From NCBI GenBank assembly GCA_021234535.1, contig CM037832.1:6297135-6361134 (forward strand): a stretch of 64,000 bases of DNA. Direction: 5' to 3'. The DNA comes from Stichopus chloronotus. Taxonomy: Eukaryota; Echinodermata; Holothuroidea; Aspidochirotida; Stichopodidae. A model generated the notes under the pieces. The model was not told where the DNA came from. It was given only the letters and a program-made list of their open reading frames with translations, and did not search any database. The translations under genes and the position numbers were made by a program. Shown piece by piece: positions 33,586 through 46,850 of the stretch; positions within the stretch are counted from its first letter, which is position 1, and each line of letters begins with the position of its first letter.

Positions 33586-35065
33586 CTAACCACCTTGTAC
33601 TGTAGCATGCATTTTGCATCTGTTATCATCACCGTAGGCCTAAAAAACACCATTTTGTGGATTCTGTAATACTGTACCTTAAGAAATTTTGTGAATACTG
33701 AACAGGTACTTGAAGATAAGTTGCTCACTACGTAATACCAATTGGCATCCTGTGACATTCCCTAATAAGCTCAAAGTCCTTGCATGAGGTGGTGAAAGTT
33801 TGGAGTCTATTAATAATCAAGTGAAAACACCTCAAAAACACTATTTGAAGAAATTGTTATATGTTAAAAAAAAAAAAAATGTGGAAACTTTTTTACTTAT
33901 TGGGTGTCACCGCGTGGGAGAGGTTCAGCTGATCAGACAATTTTAAATACAACAGTACAGATGCTTTTCCTAGAAAACAAGGTGATAATTACTCAGAAAT
34001 TTCTTAATGATAATATGCATACATTGGGAGCCCTACGTACTTGAGGAGTTAACTTAATTAAGAGACTGGATAATAATAAAAAAAAAAAACCTTAAATAAA
34101 AAACGCCCTTTCTGGATTTTTTCGAGCCTCTTACTTTCTTTCTTAAGGCTGACTGCAAGTGACAAATTCTAGCTAAGCGTCGAATAACATAATGTTCCAC
34201 TTCAACTTGGATAACATGCGACATGCGAGTCTTACAAAGATTATTCAATATCAGTTCAATTTAACAGTTCCCAAAATAGTGAAACTATTCTCCTTTGTCC
34301 TTGCTTTCGACTACAACATTGACCTCTCTCTTGAGCAGGTCGAGTCGCCTGGGAAACCCTCTGGTTGGTTACTGTTACTCTGCATCTCCAAACTTAAAAT
34401 CCATACTTAAAACAGTAGAAACCATCACGTGTAGAAACGAAATTTTAGGATTCAGACCACGCCGTTCAGTGGTGCCCTGATGAACGGTAAAATTTCGGTA
34501 GCCTGCGTATCGCTACGCCTAACCTCCACCACTTTGACAACACCCTTAATTATAAGCAAGTAACAAAGAGTCCATAGTCTAACGGTTACTTGACAGTTCC
34601 AGTACAGACTGATTAGGTACCCTTTCTCCGTGTGAAAAGAGTTAATACTCAATAGCATGCCAGGCAAGAACAAAGCATACCAATTACATAATCACCTGTC
34701 TTATTGCATAACTAGGTATACAACTTATACAACCAAGAAGACAATGTGACATTGGGACATATGCAGATGTAGGACAGTTAGGACAGCTTTGCTTGAGAAC
34801 TGAATGAGACAAAAAAAAAGAAGGAAAAAAACAAGGTTTTATGAAGGGGAGGCGTTGCAGAGCAATGCCAATCCAGTCACTGGTGAGAGCTCAATGATGT
34901 TATGTGGTTAGAGTAAATTTTTGTACTCCCAAAAGCTGTACAGTGGTTATGTAGATAATCTTTTGTGCTTTGGCTGAAGATATTTGGATGTACACAGAAC
35001 AGTTTGAAAGGGTGTGTGGTCTAGATCTCCGGGGACAGAAAGTTTCTGAAAGGTTTGTGTCGATT
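33586..35065. other. Intergenic, nothing recognised
   Basis: A-runs at 33866-33879 and 34079-34090. Short chance frames only. Confidence 0.4.
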
Positions 35066-35617
35066 TAACCAGCTAACCGCTGAATTAAAATATCCTAACT
35101 TACATCCCACAGCAAGATTTATTTTTGCAAAAATGTCTCTCTTTTTTTTTTGTTGTAAATTTCAGTTTCACACTGCAATTTCACATTGTTTATTTAATGC
35201 AAAAGTATGTCATCACATTCTTTGTCTTCCTTTTTGGAACTAAACACCTGCCAAAGACAGTGGCTTTATCTTCTTTACAGGGTTTCTTTCTAAATCACAA
35301 GTCCCACTCAAAAATCATTTCTTTTCCTGGTTATAGCAGTTCTGACTCACTACTTGGTTCAAAAAGCCAAACTGGTCAAATAGACCTAGCAAAGCTACTC
35401 AAGAATCCTGCTATTTTGAAATAGAGGGAGGCCATTGCAATATTGAAATTGGAAAAGAAAATGCACCCACACAGTCGTTGCAGAGAGAAGTTTAAGCAAA
35501 TCTGCGAGCTAAAGAACACTTCTAGGTTCTACTCTCTTGATCGCTGTGCAATGTAAAGATGCACAGGGAACGATCGCTCAAGGGTGTATTGTTGATCGGT
35601 TAGCAGTTATGTGATGT
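35066..35617 (+). repeat. Roughly 550-bp repeat, copy 1 (second copy at 62120-62782)
   Basis: Shares ordered blocks with 62120-62782: GAATTAAAATATC, CAAAAATGTCTCTCTTT, GAATCCTGCT, TTGAAATTGGAA, AAGAACACTTCT, and AAGGGTGTATTGTTGAT near the end. No coding frame is shared. This copy lacks both the 86-bp hairpin unit and the hAT element found in and next to copy 2. Confidence 0.75.
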
Positions 35618-36127
35618 AGTTCTGTGCATGTAGTACAGGGCTTATATCCGTCATACACAACAGCATGTAGTTAGCACAGGACGGAGGTATACGTCGAATG
35701 CAGATAAATCATTAACTTTAACATGAGCTTTGTGGAGAAATTTAGCATGCTGAGGTCCTGTCGCTGAGGTTCAAGAGAGGAAAGTATACATGTACGTATA
35801 GCAGAGTATATTCATGGGCTTGCCTGCTTTGCACCCTCCCAATAGTTGAAAAAAAAGAAGAAAAAAGATTGAACTTCTTGACTTGAAATTGACTACACCC
35901 ACCCATCAATTGGTTACCATTGATTTTGCCCTGGTATTTTCTCTTAAAAGACTTATACTGATTAAGTTAAAGCAGCAATCTGACTTAAGTAAGTCCAAAA
36001 GACAGTGTTTGTTTAATTCCTTCAAGGTGTTTGGGATTTTTATTCATTAGTTTGTCGGCAAATGCTTCAGCTTCTCATACATTTATGTGGATTCATTAAC
36101 CAGCGAGGTAATCCCCAAAATCAACAC

Positions 36128-36840
36128 GACCAAACGTTTTTTGGTTCCTTGTGTTGGTGAGTTGTGTGTGTGTCTGTGACACTTGCTTCGGCACGCTCTA
36201 ACTCAACAGGGGAAAGTCGGATGAAATTCAAATATGGCAGGTAGGTCCACCATATTGAGAAGGTGTGCCCTATTGTTTTTGGTGGAGTTCAAAGGTCATC
36301 TGGGGACACTGGGGGAAAAACACTGAAAACGGTTTTCTCAAGTTATAAAGCTTGGATGATGTTTATACTTGTGGTGTGTGGATGCAGTATGGTAGTGATG
36401 TCTTCGGGCTGTTCATGATTTTGGGGTCCAAGTGGACCATATGGGCCATTTTATGGAATCAAGCAAAATGCTTCATTTCCTACAGGTGGTATGATATTCC
36501 TTTGAAATTGTGTCACATTACTACTATGGTAGTGTCCCATTCAGGTTGTTCAGGAAGTTTATCAGTTCCACAATGGGCCATTTGGACCATTTTATGAAAT
36601 CGTGCTTCTGCATATTTGCTTTACAATGTGAAATGTTTGTCAAATTAACATTGTGGTAGTGGAACCCTTTGCAGTGTTCAACTGTTGTGGGTCAAACTTC
36701 AGAATGGGCCATTTGGGCCATAAATTATTAACATTGTGCAACGGGATAATTTTTCTGCAAATTATATGTTACAATGTGGAGGGTTTCTCATATTTATACT
36801 AGGGTAAATCAGTGCCTTTGGCTGATCAGCACTTTTAAGC
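36128..36840. repeat. Degenerate tandem repeat block
   Basis: 36128-36330 is related to the 46.85-47.31 kb repeat (GGTTCCTTG, TGTGACACTTGCTT, AACTCAA-AGGGGAAAGTC, CATATTGAGAAGGTGTGCCC, TCAAAGGTCATCTGGGG). It is followed by three units near 36388, 36525 and 36650, each starting TATGGTAGTG or TGTGGTAGTG and containing ATGGGCCATTT-G-CCA. The period is about 125-140 bases. Confidence 0.65.
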
Positions 36841-39800
36841 CAAATGGGGCTATACCTGTATTCAGTTATGTTTTCATTATTTATAACATGTTGCTGGATG
36901 AATAGTGCTCAATTCTTACTTAAAACAGTCTCACAATATAGTTAGTTTATCAATATTTGACTGTATTTTTTTTTATCAGTATCAGTTACCTTCCTCCTCT
37001 GGGGTCAGTCAGGTCAGAGAGTGCTCAACAGCTTGTTACTTAGACATTAATTCTTTGTTTGAAATTGTAGGTCAACAGAGGGGAAGACAGGTTCCAATTG
37101 ATGGTCATTAACATTCCTCTTTGCTTTCAATTTTTGTTTATAAAAAAGAAAGAAACAAACTGAAAAAGAAATTGAGTATTTCAGAGATTGTTTCAAACTT
37201 TCTGCTTTAGCCAGCTTTCCTTTCAGCAGTTTGATAAAGGCCATATTGCATGCTGCATTCTAGTTCAGATAAGTGCTATGGTAGTGGAGTACATTTGGCT
37301 GATTAGCATTCTTAAGGAACCCTTGGCTAAGATTCTACAAGGGCTACAGTTAAAATAATCTCTACGCAAGGAACTGCAGAGCCCATCGGAGTATTGTTTC
37401 TGGCAGCTTTCTCACATCTAGATAAAGTGTACCACCTAGTGTGTGTTAGGTTTGTTTACAATCTGTGACATTTTCTCTCAGCTGGCCAGTGAACAGGAAG
37501 AAGCTGCTGTATTACTAATGAGCATTTAAATTTAATCTTGGGTTCATTGCACTTTTTCTCATTCAGTAGCATTGCTCACACTGACACACAGTATGTGGAG
37601 TACAGTGCTGTTTATTACACTGTTAACTGACAACATTGATACTATTTGATAGGTCTATACATAAATGTGAACATAGATAGATGTCTGCACATGAATGTGA
37701 CACTCACAGGAAATGTGTCTAAGGAAGGGTACAAAAAACAGTTGAAAACAACTTTGTAACAAGTCATCTATTCAAAGAGTTACAACCAGAAAGGTCACAC
37801 TATCAGATTGTAATCCCTACAGCTGGCAAAATGATTTAGTTGCAACTCACAGGTTGCACCTTTTCCAGTGGTGTTGCTATAGGCATTGAACTTGACTATA
37901 AATTGATCTTTATTACTGATGATGTGGAAAGCTTTGAACAAAGTATAAATGTTATCTTGACTATGTGCCCTATTTTTCTCACATTATCATACCAATCAGT
38001 CACATGTATTGTTTGCCATGTTTGGGTGTTAAGAGTCTATAGGCCTCTTGTACGACTGAGTCAAACTCATTTTGTGCAGACTAATGATACCACAGCCATA
38101 AAACTCTACTTCATCTGCATATACTGCCAATTGCATGGTATGTAACTACTGCCATTTCCTACTGGAATCTGCCTCTTAATTGGCACATCTGCAGTGGTCT
38201 TCAGGTGCTGCAAGTTATTACTGTAGTTGAATTAATTTGGCAAAATTTGCCCATAGCCCTTCAAAATCATGTGGTCTGCTCCAGGCAATTCTGTTGTGTA
38301 AAGTGGTAGGCCTATGCAAGTGCAATGCTTTCATATGGCTAAAACAAATTTGATTTTCAACAAACTTGCATAGGTTAAACAGACAGTTATTTAAATTAAT
38401 CATTTAGATTTTCCTTGATCACTCCACCAACCCTGGCATCAATATTCATGTTGCCGAAATTAATGTCGTCTGAACTCGTCGCTCTGACATTGCAGCTGTT
38501 CAGTATGTAACCACTTTAAAAAAAAGTGGTCACATTCCTTGACTACAGGTCATTAAAGGGATTGATGATTCATCTCAAGTACTCTGCTTATCAGGTTTGG
38601 CAGCCTAGCCCGCCAAGATAGTGCATATAGTGCCCATCACTGCTAACTTCACTACTACCGTCCCTTTGCAGCAGAAGTAGCAAACAATACACATACATCT
38701 ATCGGCCACACTTGGTATACCTACAGTATACTGTGCACATACTTACTGTATTATATATCGTATACATTTTCTCTAAAGGCAGCAGAATGTGGCATAATTT
38801 TGGTGAGTGCTATGTTGAGGTATGGGTTGTCTGAATGGCCGCATTTGTGCGTTTGTTGTAGCTGGAGTTCAAGTTACCAGTATTAGATGTTTCTTAGATC
38901 TGAAGTCATCAGTCCTATTGACCTGCTTGTAACTTACAGTAAATTGTGGTGTCAAATGCAGAAGATTATTTTGGTTATAACTAAGTCATTCAGAGTACGA
39001 AATAACTGGTTGCCAATTTGTGACCAATGAAGGCCCAGTTGCCACCGAATTTCAAAAGATTTGCTTTAGTTCGGAATCAAGGTTTCCTTAACTACCATCT
39101 GAAAAGATGATTTCTCTTTCCAATTGTTCTAAGTCAAGTCATAACTTTTCTTATGACACATATTTGAGTGAGTTAAGTCTTCAGCTTATTCACTCCACAA
39201 TGTTTGTTTACCATCCCTCCAATCTTAAACCAAATTTTGGTGAGCGAAAACTTGCTATTTCATCCTTTGTAGGACAGGGCATCAATGCCAATGTGAACTT
39301 TAGTTCATAAAACATCGATTCTGTGGTCCTCAATTGCATGTAGACAACAACAGTAATATCGTGATCTACATGTGGGCAGGGTTGCAGATGCTTGAACAGC
39401 TCGTGACTTAAATGTGGATATTGATTGATTGGCTGGCATACAAAATAGTACAAAAAAAAGTAGTTGATACTGGTTTGAAATGATGATCATGTTTAAACTC
39501 ATGTCACTTGAATCTGTGCAATACTTGGAATGTCACTAAAAAATGTCAACAGATTTACTGTCCTCCTGCCAAACTGACTATTTCTGTTCTGTCATGCAGG
39601 AAAATAGTAACGTGCAAAAAAAGGCCAGAACTGATTAAAAATTAAGGCAAGGGATTGTTGGAAATTGGAGATTGCTATGCAGGTTATATGCAAGTATTGC
39701 AAATATAAAAAAAAAGCTGCAGATCTGCTTTACTTGAAAATTCTGCTCTAACACTAGGGAGGCATTCAATTGTAGAAGTGTTGAGGGAATTTGCACTTAT

Positions 39801-41599
39801 TTGTGTAGTCCATGAAACTTGTTACAGAACAATGTTAGTGACTATTTTGGAATGAAATGTTTCAATGTATGTAAAATTTTCCAATGTAATTATGTTTTTT
39901 TTTTCAACCATGTGTCAGAAATGCACAGTAGGTCTATGTACATTTAGAAGGGAACAGTAGTTTTGTGTACTTTAAGACCCTCAAATTTGTTTTTCTGACA
40001 TCTTTACTATGGAGCTTCAGTACTTGTACTTCATATTTACACAAGGCAAATATTGATAGAGAACTTGTAAGTCATAATGTAAATAGTTGCAGGTATTTTC
40101 AGAAATGAGGCTGACAGTCAATAAAGATTGAAATAATTATTCTATTGTTCTTTGATTATATTAATCTGTAGCAGTTTTACTTATTGTTATCCTGAGCCAG
40201 TTAATCATATTCTCTTGACAGCTACTGTTTGTTTGTGACATGTATTCAATCCCAGCAGAGTTGATATTTATTTTATCATATTTCCGTGATGTCCTAGTGA
40301 GAACTGTTTTAAGTATACATGTAGACTGAAGCGTACAAAGTAACTCAATGTTTGGCAAACTTCCATAAGAGCAGTACACACGTAAATGGAACCAGAATCC
40401 CAAACATGAAATTTGGTCTGAAACTGTCATGGAGCATGACATTTGAATAGAAGCGTTGCTGAAGACAGTGTTGGTCTTTGTCAGTGATTGCACAAGTCCA
40501 AACTTTGAGACCAGGGAACGGCAGTCCAATCGGTTGGGTACCTGAAAATTCCATTCCTATAATTCTACAAGTTTGTTGTGAAGCCACAGTACAACATTTG
40601 CTTTGCTCACCTATTAATACAACAACACGTCAGGTATCCTGGTAGCTGGTGCAAGCACCAGCCTCTGTAACCTTTGTGTGGTAACAACAACATTTTTCAT
40701 GTCGGGTCGATGCACATTACGATCTCAGTATGTTTGCATGTTCTTCTTCTGAATCACAATGTGTCATGCTTCATAGGGTACATTGCAACGCAGATGTTGC
40801 GTGACGTATGTGGTGCTCTGCGTAAATTAAGGATGTATGTCTGTCGCAGACAGCTACGTGTTTGATAGTAATATGTTCCATGACGGCTTGCCCAGTAGGC
40901 GTGAATGTTGAGAGGAACAGTACATAATGCTCTGTCTGATCCTGAATCATGTATCTGCAGTTATTCTCTGTTGAATCATGGAACGTACTACTGCTCTACA
41001 CAACACATGAATCTCACCATGTGCGAACGATGGATAGGTTGAATTGCAGACACTCGCAGCTGATGGAAGTTGTTCGCGGTAGCAGTATGCAATTAATGTC
41101 CTAATTAGAACTGCAGATGGAAAACTACAGTGTGCAGACACATTCAGCGTTAAATATATTTCTGTTTTTAAAATTTTGGCCACTCTGTTGGTGGGATCTT
41201 CCCTGTCTCCTATTAAAAATACTAAACAACAATATTTCACAATAAGTATGTACTGGTGCACTCTTTTAAATTTTAGGAAGGCATATATGTCAAACCGACA
41301 TCACTTTTCCCAGATCTAACTAAATTTGAAGTTCATGAGATCTACCATTTAGAGCACCTCCCAACTCTTTAGATTCCCTGTTTGTCCCCCTTAAGAATAA
41401 TGAAGGTCCAGTCCTAGTCTGTATTGTCATGAATATTTTGAGATGTTTATTTTGTTAATGCGGTCACCTGTAATCGCTATAGAAATGTCCCCCTCCCCCT
41501 GAATTCGATTATTAGATATCACAGCTTTAGATGTTCGTTTGTATTTTTCTTTTCAATTGTCCAAGAGGTTTCCCATGTCAGCTTGTGGTGTTGTTGGTG

Positions 41600-41630
41600 C
41601 CCCCAAGGGGTGCTACAGTACCCTTGGGGG
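41600..41630. repeat. Perfect 10-bp inverted repeat (hairpin)
   Basis: CCCCCAAGGG (41600-41609) and CCCTTGGGGG (41621-41630) pair exactly around an 11-base loop. Function unknown. Confidence 0.75.
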
Positions 41631-44356
41631 TTCCTAATCCTTCATCGGATTGGGGGTAGTTAAATCACTTGAAAACACACACTGCCAGGAGCAAAGCAAA
41701 AGTCAAACAAGGCCAATGAATGGTGCGATGCTGGAACTTTGTTTGGGAACACTTGTAGCAATGTTCAATTATGCATTGGTGTTAGCATGGGGTAAGCATA
41801 TATGTGAATTATATGAGTGCCATTTTGCAGAAAAATACTTATATTGATGGAAAGAAGAACATCCCTTTTCATCCTTCCTCTTGGATACATGTGATATCAC
41901 TTAGGACTATCCTATACAAAAACCTTGTTTCCATCAGTGAAGGTAGGTGACAAATATGCAACGTGTTTGTTGAATACCTGAAGTTTGAATGGCATTTTCA
42001 AAACTAGGGCAAACTGACAGTTAGAAGATGGACACTGTGCCTTGACCATAGTGTCCTCAATTGTCACTCATGAGGATCAATACAAACAAAGGATCAAAAC
42101 TTTGAAAGGCAATAGTGTACCGTCAGATAACCCTGTCTCATTGACTAAGGGCAGGTTAATTGTCAAAAATGGGTTCAGTAAGTGAGACTTTCTAGTGGAA
42201 GATGAAAAGCATAAGAAAGTCAGATCTGTGATCATACATGGCTCGACCTGTACACTGAATTCAAAACTGAGTCCCCATAGCTTCCTGGTGTGAGTGTTCA
42301 CAAGTGACTATACTTACCCCTTGCCTCACTAATGCATACATTTGACCCATGCTCAAATCGTCCTCAAAACTTATTCCAGCACCGCACCAGTTTCAGACCT
42401 ATAGCCTGCCTTCTTTTGCCCCGGTTCGACCTGTACACTAAATTCAAAAATGGAATGCTATTGCCACACCTTCACCCATAGCTTCCCAGTGAACTCTCAC
42501 ATACTCAGAGTACCTACTACAGTAGGCCAATGCACTCAGCACCGAAAGAGATCCTCAGCTGGTGAGGTAAACACAACTGCTTGGCCAAACAACTCTTAAT
42601 CAAATAGGCCTACTTTTTGTATACAATGGTATTATGTAAATAAAAGCTGAGGTCAAACAGATAATCGGATTTACTCATTAATATGTCAATTAAACAATTG
42701 TGATGCAATGGAAACTTCTACAACTTGCACATGCAGGCTCCTGGCATACCAGCTGATACCAGATCTGTGCTCCAACAGTATACTGGACTATCTGCCAAAC
42801 AATCTCAGATGCAGTAAGGAGTCCAAGTTCATCAGACAGATAGTAGATCAGGCACATGAAAAAAAAAATACGCAACATGCAAAAACAAGATTGCAAATAC
42901 AAAATGCACAGAAAAGTAAACCAAACAAGGTTTATTTACATTTCAACTGGAACTTTGAACAGTGGATTAGCAATCAAACATACATGCTAAAAGAGCATGG
43001 ATGTATGTTTGCAAGTATCAAATTCTCAAGGAAAAACAAGGCATCCACTGTACATAGCAACTGGTATGCAGGATTTAATATTTATTGATTCCCCTCAATA
43101 TGGCTAAAGTGATTTTGTGCATATGCAAAAGCAAAACATCACAACTTTGTCCAAAAAATTATAACCACATCTGGACAAATTACTGTACAACAATAAATAA
43201 GTTTTGAGGAATCAATTTTGTCATTCATAAATTATTATTTAGGTCCAAAATCAACAGCCATGCAAAATTATATCTCAGTAATTTCAGCCGACGAATGTGA
43301 GGAAGACCTGGCCCTCATGGTCAGAAAATTCTTAGGAGGAGGGGTCATAGGTCAGTAATTGTGGATGGAGGGGGGGAGAGTTCACAAACTTCCGTGATCC
43401 CCCTCAAAGTCGGGCCAAACCATGCATTCTACATGCACTATGAGTAAAAAAGCCGACCCGAACAGCTGAAATCCTAATTCCCTTTCATCCAAAGAAAATA
43501 GCCAAAATCAAATTTGGCAGCAGTGTAAAATCTTTTCTCAAAATCAACAATCTTCTTGAAAGCGAAACCAAACTCAAACTGCTAAGCGGACTTTAAGAGT
43601 CTTATATACTGCTCACAGCCAGGAGTTAAGCATGCACATAGTCCCCAGTAGTGTTGTTACCGTTTGAAATTTTTGTAATTTACAACATGATAGACTTCTC
43701 CTTCAATTGCTTCATGATATCATCGCAAAAATTTAAGTTGCAACCAGAGTTTCACCTGAAATATAAGGCATAACTGTGTACGGTGGGTAATACACCAGTA
43801 ATACACTGCACAGAATTAGAACCATGAACTGACATGATACATTTCGGTCAAATCAATCAAACTAGTTAATGAAAGTTAGCTGCAACTGTAAGGTCTGCTT
43901 TTTTTGTTTCAATGTTCGCCTATTTACTAGTACTATATGATCAGAATTTTTTTTTTTTTTTGTAAGAAACATTCATTTTTTCCCATACAAGTATAGATGA
44001 TTTAATTCGGGTCATGCAAGTGACCTAGTCCTTGATTTCCCAATCCTTTCCAAAGTAATCTTTTCCAAAGACAAGGTAATAAATCATCTAATTAATCATT
44101 ATCTAGGACAATCAGGTTAGTTGTCATGAATCAGAGCTGGGCATCGACTACATCACAAATCACGGAGATCACGGTCGATTACATAATAATGTCCGCACCC
44201 TTCGTTTCTACGCACAGTTTCAGAAACACTGTCGGGCGGGAAGTATGTACATATTGTGTTGCCTATGAGAAGATCATTTCAAAACGTCAAGAAATATGAA
44301 CGAAGATGGTTTGAAATTGCTTAACATGTCAGAATGCGCCCTTTAGTTCCACTGCC

Positions 44357-44387
44357 GTGAGTTGGAAGCCAGTGGCTTCCAACTCAC
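44357..44387. repeat. 31-bp near-perfect palindrome
   Basis: GTGAGTTGGAAGCCA (44357-44371), one base G, then TGGCTTCCAACTCAC (44373-44387). All 15 pairs match. Such a long arm with almost no spacer can extrude as a cruciform; it could be a fused pair of short inverted repeats. Confidence 0.9.
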
Positions 44388-45483
44388 ATTTGAAAGACAA
44401 GTACTTTCCCTAGTCAGTGACGTATTATGTAACCACTACCTCTACGATGAAGACAGATTTTTTCAACCACACACCAAAAAGTGGCACGATTTTTGCATGT
44501 GATTGGATAAACGATACCAAGATAGTGTTTGATGGGTCATTTGCACCTGACTGTGTGGTTGAATTTTTCAATTTGGTGCAGAATTCGTCAAAATACTTAC
44601 TTCCAGATGCCTAATCCTTGAAAAAAAAAATCGTTCAAGGTTTGCTGTTCCCTAAGTGTGCGTCCTCCCTACAAAATATCTCCTACCACACATTTGTTTT
44701 GACGCGAAGCGTTGCCACTGCAGTTAAGTTGTACACAGTGCTAGTGCCTTGTGCAGTGCAATTAGGACCAGACTGTATGCTGTGTAACATTGTTGGAATA
44801 GAGAAGTTTGTAACCCACTTACGTAACACACGTAACACTTAAGGCGTGATCGATGTGACTTTGGGTGTTAATTGTATAGTTTTATGTCAAGGTTGAAATT
44901 ATAAAGTTAAATCCATAAAATATAAGTAATATGGTATAAAAATATACAATCAGTATGTCTGAAAAGCCTGTAATTGAAATCTCATGTTTAGTGGGGTGCA
45001 AGAACATGTATTTATTTGATAATTCACAGTAATGGTACAGTCTGAATTGAGCTAATGATATTGACAATACAGCAGAGTGGAGAAAGTTTGTTTGCGAGAA
45101 GAACACATTTAAAAATGAAAGAAGACCGTACTATTTTGTTAAATTGCTTATTACCCAACCACCTTTTTCGTTTGAAAGTGCAAACAATGTTAAATCGCCA
45201 TTAGACTTCCTATCTGGACATATTTTACTGTAAATTTCACTTTTGTGTGTTATCTTGTGAAAAAGAGATCAGTCAGCCAGTGGAGAGATGTATTGAATTT
45301 CTTTGGAATGATGCGGTTGCCTTGATATCTGCCTGCCTGGGGCAACAAAAACAGGAATGGGCGCTTTTTCAAATGAATAAGTCAGGAAAAATGTTACTTG
45401 CCCAGATTTCCCCTTTTACTTTGTATAACTGTGACTTTTGTCCTGTTATTGTTTTTCATGTTTCCTTTCTTTACAATCTGCAG

Positions 45484-45634
45484 TGTCAAGTTCCTGGAGG
45501 ATCTTCATGTAATCATCCCAACGATGGCGGAAAAGGACAACTGCGTCGTTAGGATGAGGGGAATAGAAGACAGCATGGCGGATTTGTTAAAAATCAAGGA
45601 CTATTATGATAGTTGGGTAGAGACTTACACAAAG
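45484..45634 (+). CDS. METTL27: METTL27-like methyltransferase, first recognised coding exon
   Basis: Exon from a pyrimidine-rich acceptor (tttctttacaatctgcag, ends 45483) to a gtaagc donor. I place the start codon at 45524 (AACG-ATG-G, A at -3 and G at +4), leaving 40 nt of 5' UTR. It gives 37 codons ending in phase 0: MAEKDNCVVRMRGIEDSMAD, then LLKIKDYYDSWVETYTK. The DYYDSWVETYTK part matches the conserved YD-W-x-x-Y box of METTL27 (WBSCR27)-type proteins just before the SAM-binding fold. The frame stays open upstream to the acceptor, so a further upstream coding exon is not excluded. Confidence 0.65.
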
Positions 45635-46599
45635 GTAAGCATATTAAACAGCTGTCGCTGTGTATATACCGTATACACAACATTGAAATCTTGCTTCGCT
45701 TCAGTTCCTTTTTTACAGAAATTGTTTGTTGTGAAGTTTAGCCACATACAGTTACTGTACATATGAGTGGACACATAAATTATTCCCAAGAGTGAGTTTC
45801 CTCAAAAGGGTTGCATATATGTTGCATCATGTGGTTCACCATAGTTTTAGTATGGTAATTAAAGAGGAACAACTCCATCAATAGTAATTGAATTCATGTA
45901 CCTCTTGTGCATATCCTTAATAAACCTTGCAATAAATCTTACTTATTGTAAACATTTATACCTACAGTAATGCTGACTCCTTGTCCTGCCCCCCACCCCC
46001 ACCACCCCCAAAAACTAAACATTCTTCCGAGTCCTGAACTGAGAATATACTGTATCCTTCAACTACTAATCCGCAAATTTCCTATCACTTGTCCCAAAAA
46101 TTTTAAACGCTTCCGTACTTTACCATATCCCTATGCTCCCATACATGTGTACAGCAGTTCAGACAATCCTCAACAAAAATACATGGGACACCTACCGCTC
46201 CCCCATTCAATGTGGGAATTTGGCATATACTTTTGGTTGGGACAACATTGATCTGGGGGTGGGAGGGGATGGTGAAAAATCAACGAATCTACCGCAATAT
46301 TGCCACTTTTTGTTTCCAAGTGTCCCATCATTTTTGTTTAGGTTTGTAGCCAACCAAATGTACAGGATAACCCGAAATGTGTGCTGTAACTACCGCAATT
46401 GGCAATGTCTACCACAATCTCTTGCATATAATGTATCTTGTTGCACTTAAACATCCCAGTCTGAGAGATTCTGTGAAAATGTGTGTGTGGACCACGGACT
46501 GAAACTGCTCTTCCTACTGTTTGTGCTCTACAAACATATTTTTTCATTTGACACAAGTAGATGATTATGAAAACCCATGTATGGTATAGACCCCTGAGC

Positions 46600-46640
46600 C
46601 AGTGCTTCTCAACAGATTTTCAAGCGAGGGACGGTCCATG
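46600..46640 (+). repeat. Possible hAT (Charlie-like) terminus
   Basis: CAGTGCTTCTCAACAG followed by TTTTCAAGCGAGGGACGG resembles the CAGTG-TTCTCAA inverted-repeat start of many hAT elements. The opposite end and the 8-bp duplication were not found. Confidence 0.35.
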
Positions 46641-46850
46641 TGCGATGCATATACGCAGTTGTGAAGCAATTTTAGTCAGGAGAGGGGTCTGAGGGGAGGA
46701 TGGACCAAACATTGGTAAATTAAGAGGGTAAATGATGCCAAAATGATGCTTCTTAGAGAATTTAGTTTCTTGTCCCATTGGAAAAGCAGTATAAAGCCCA
46801 TTGTCAACGTTTTGGGAGGTGAATGGGGCTTTTATAGGGGTCATGATTTT

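Larger units (their letters stand above)
36841..45483. other. Long intergenic or 5' gene region, no exon recognised
   Basis: No coding exon is convincing. Notable: a partial duplication at 42238-42510 (CGACCTGTACACT-AATTCAAAA, CCCATAGCTTCC), a hairpin at 41600-41630, a G-rich stretch at 43330-43395, and the 31-bp palindrome at 44357-44387. A 5' UTR exon of the METTL27-like gene may lie here, since the exon at 45484 has a good acceptor upstream. Confidence 0.4.

Noticed and set aside
34490..34600. Short GC-richer stretch that looked like a possible tRNA-derived sequence
   Set aside because: No consistent A and B box spacing and no cloverleaf could be drawn by eye.
40161..40529. 122-codon minus-strand frame
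   Set aside because: No domain and no splice or start context; a second frame overlaps it.
42708..43088. 126-codon plus-strand frame starting METSTTCTCRLL
   Set aside because: Lys/Asn-rich with a poly-A derived KKN stretch; no family recognised.
45398..45766. Open frame extending the METTL27-like exon in both directions
   Set aside because: The part before 45484 is a pyrimidine tract of an acceptor and the part after 45634 follows a clear gtaagc donor, so only the middle is taken as exon.
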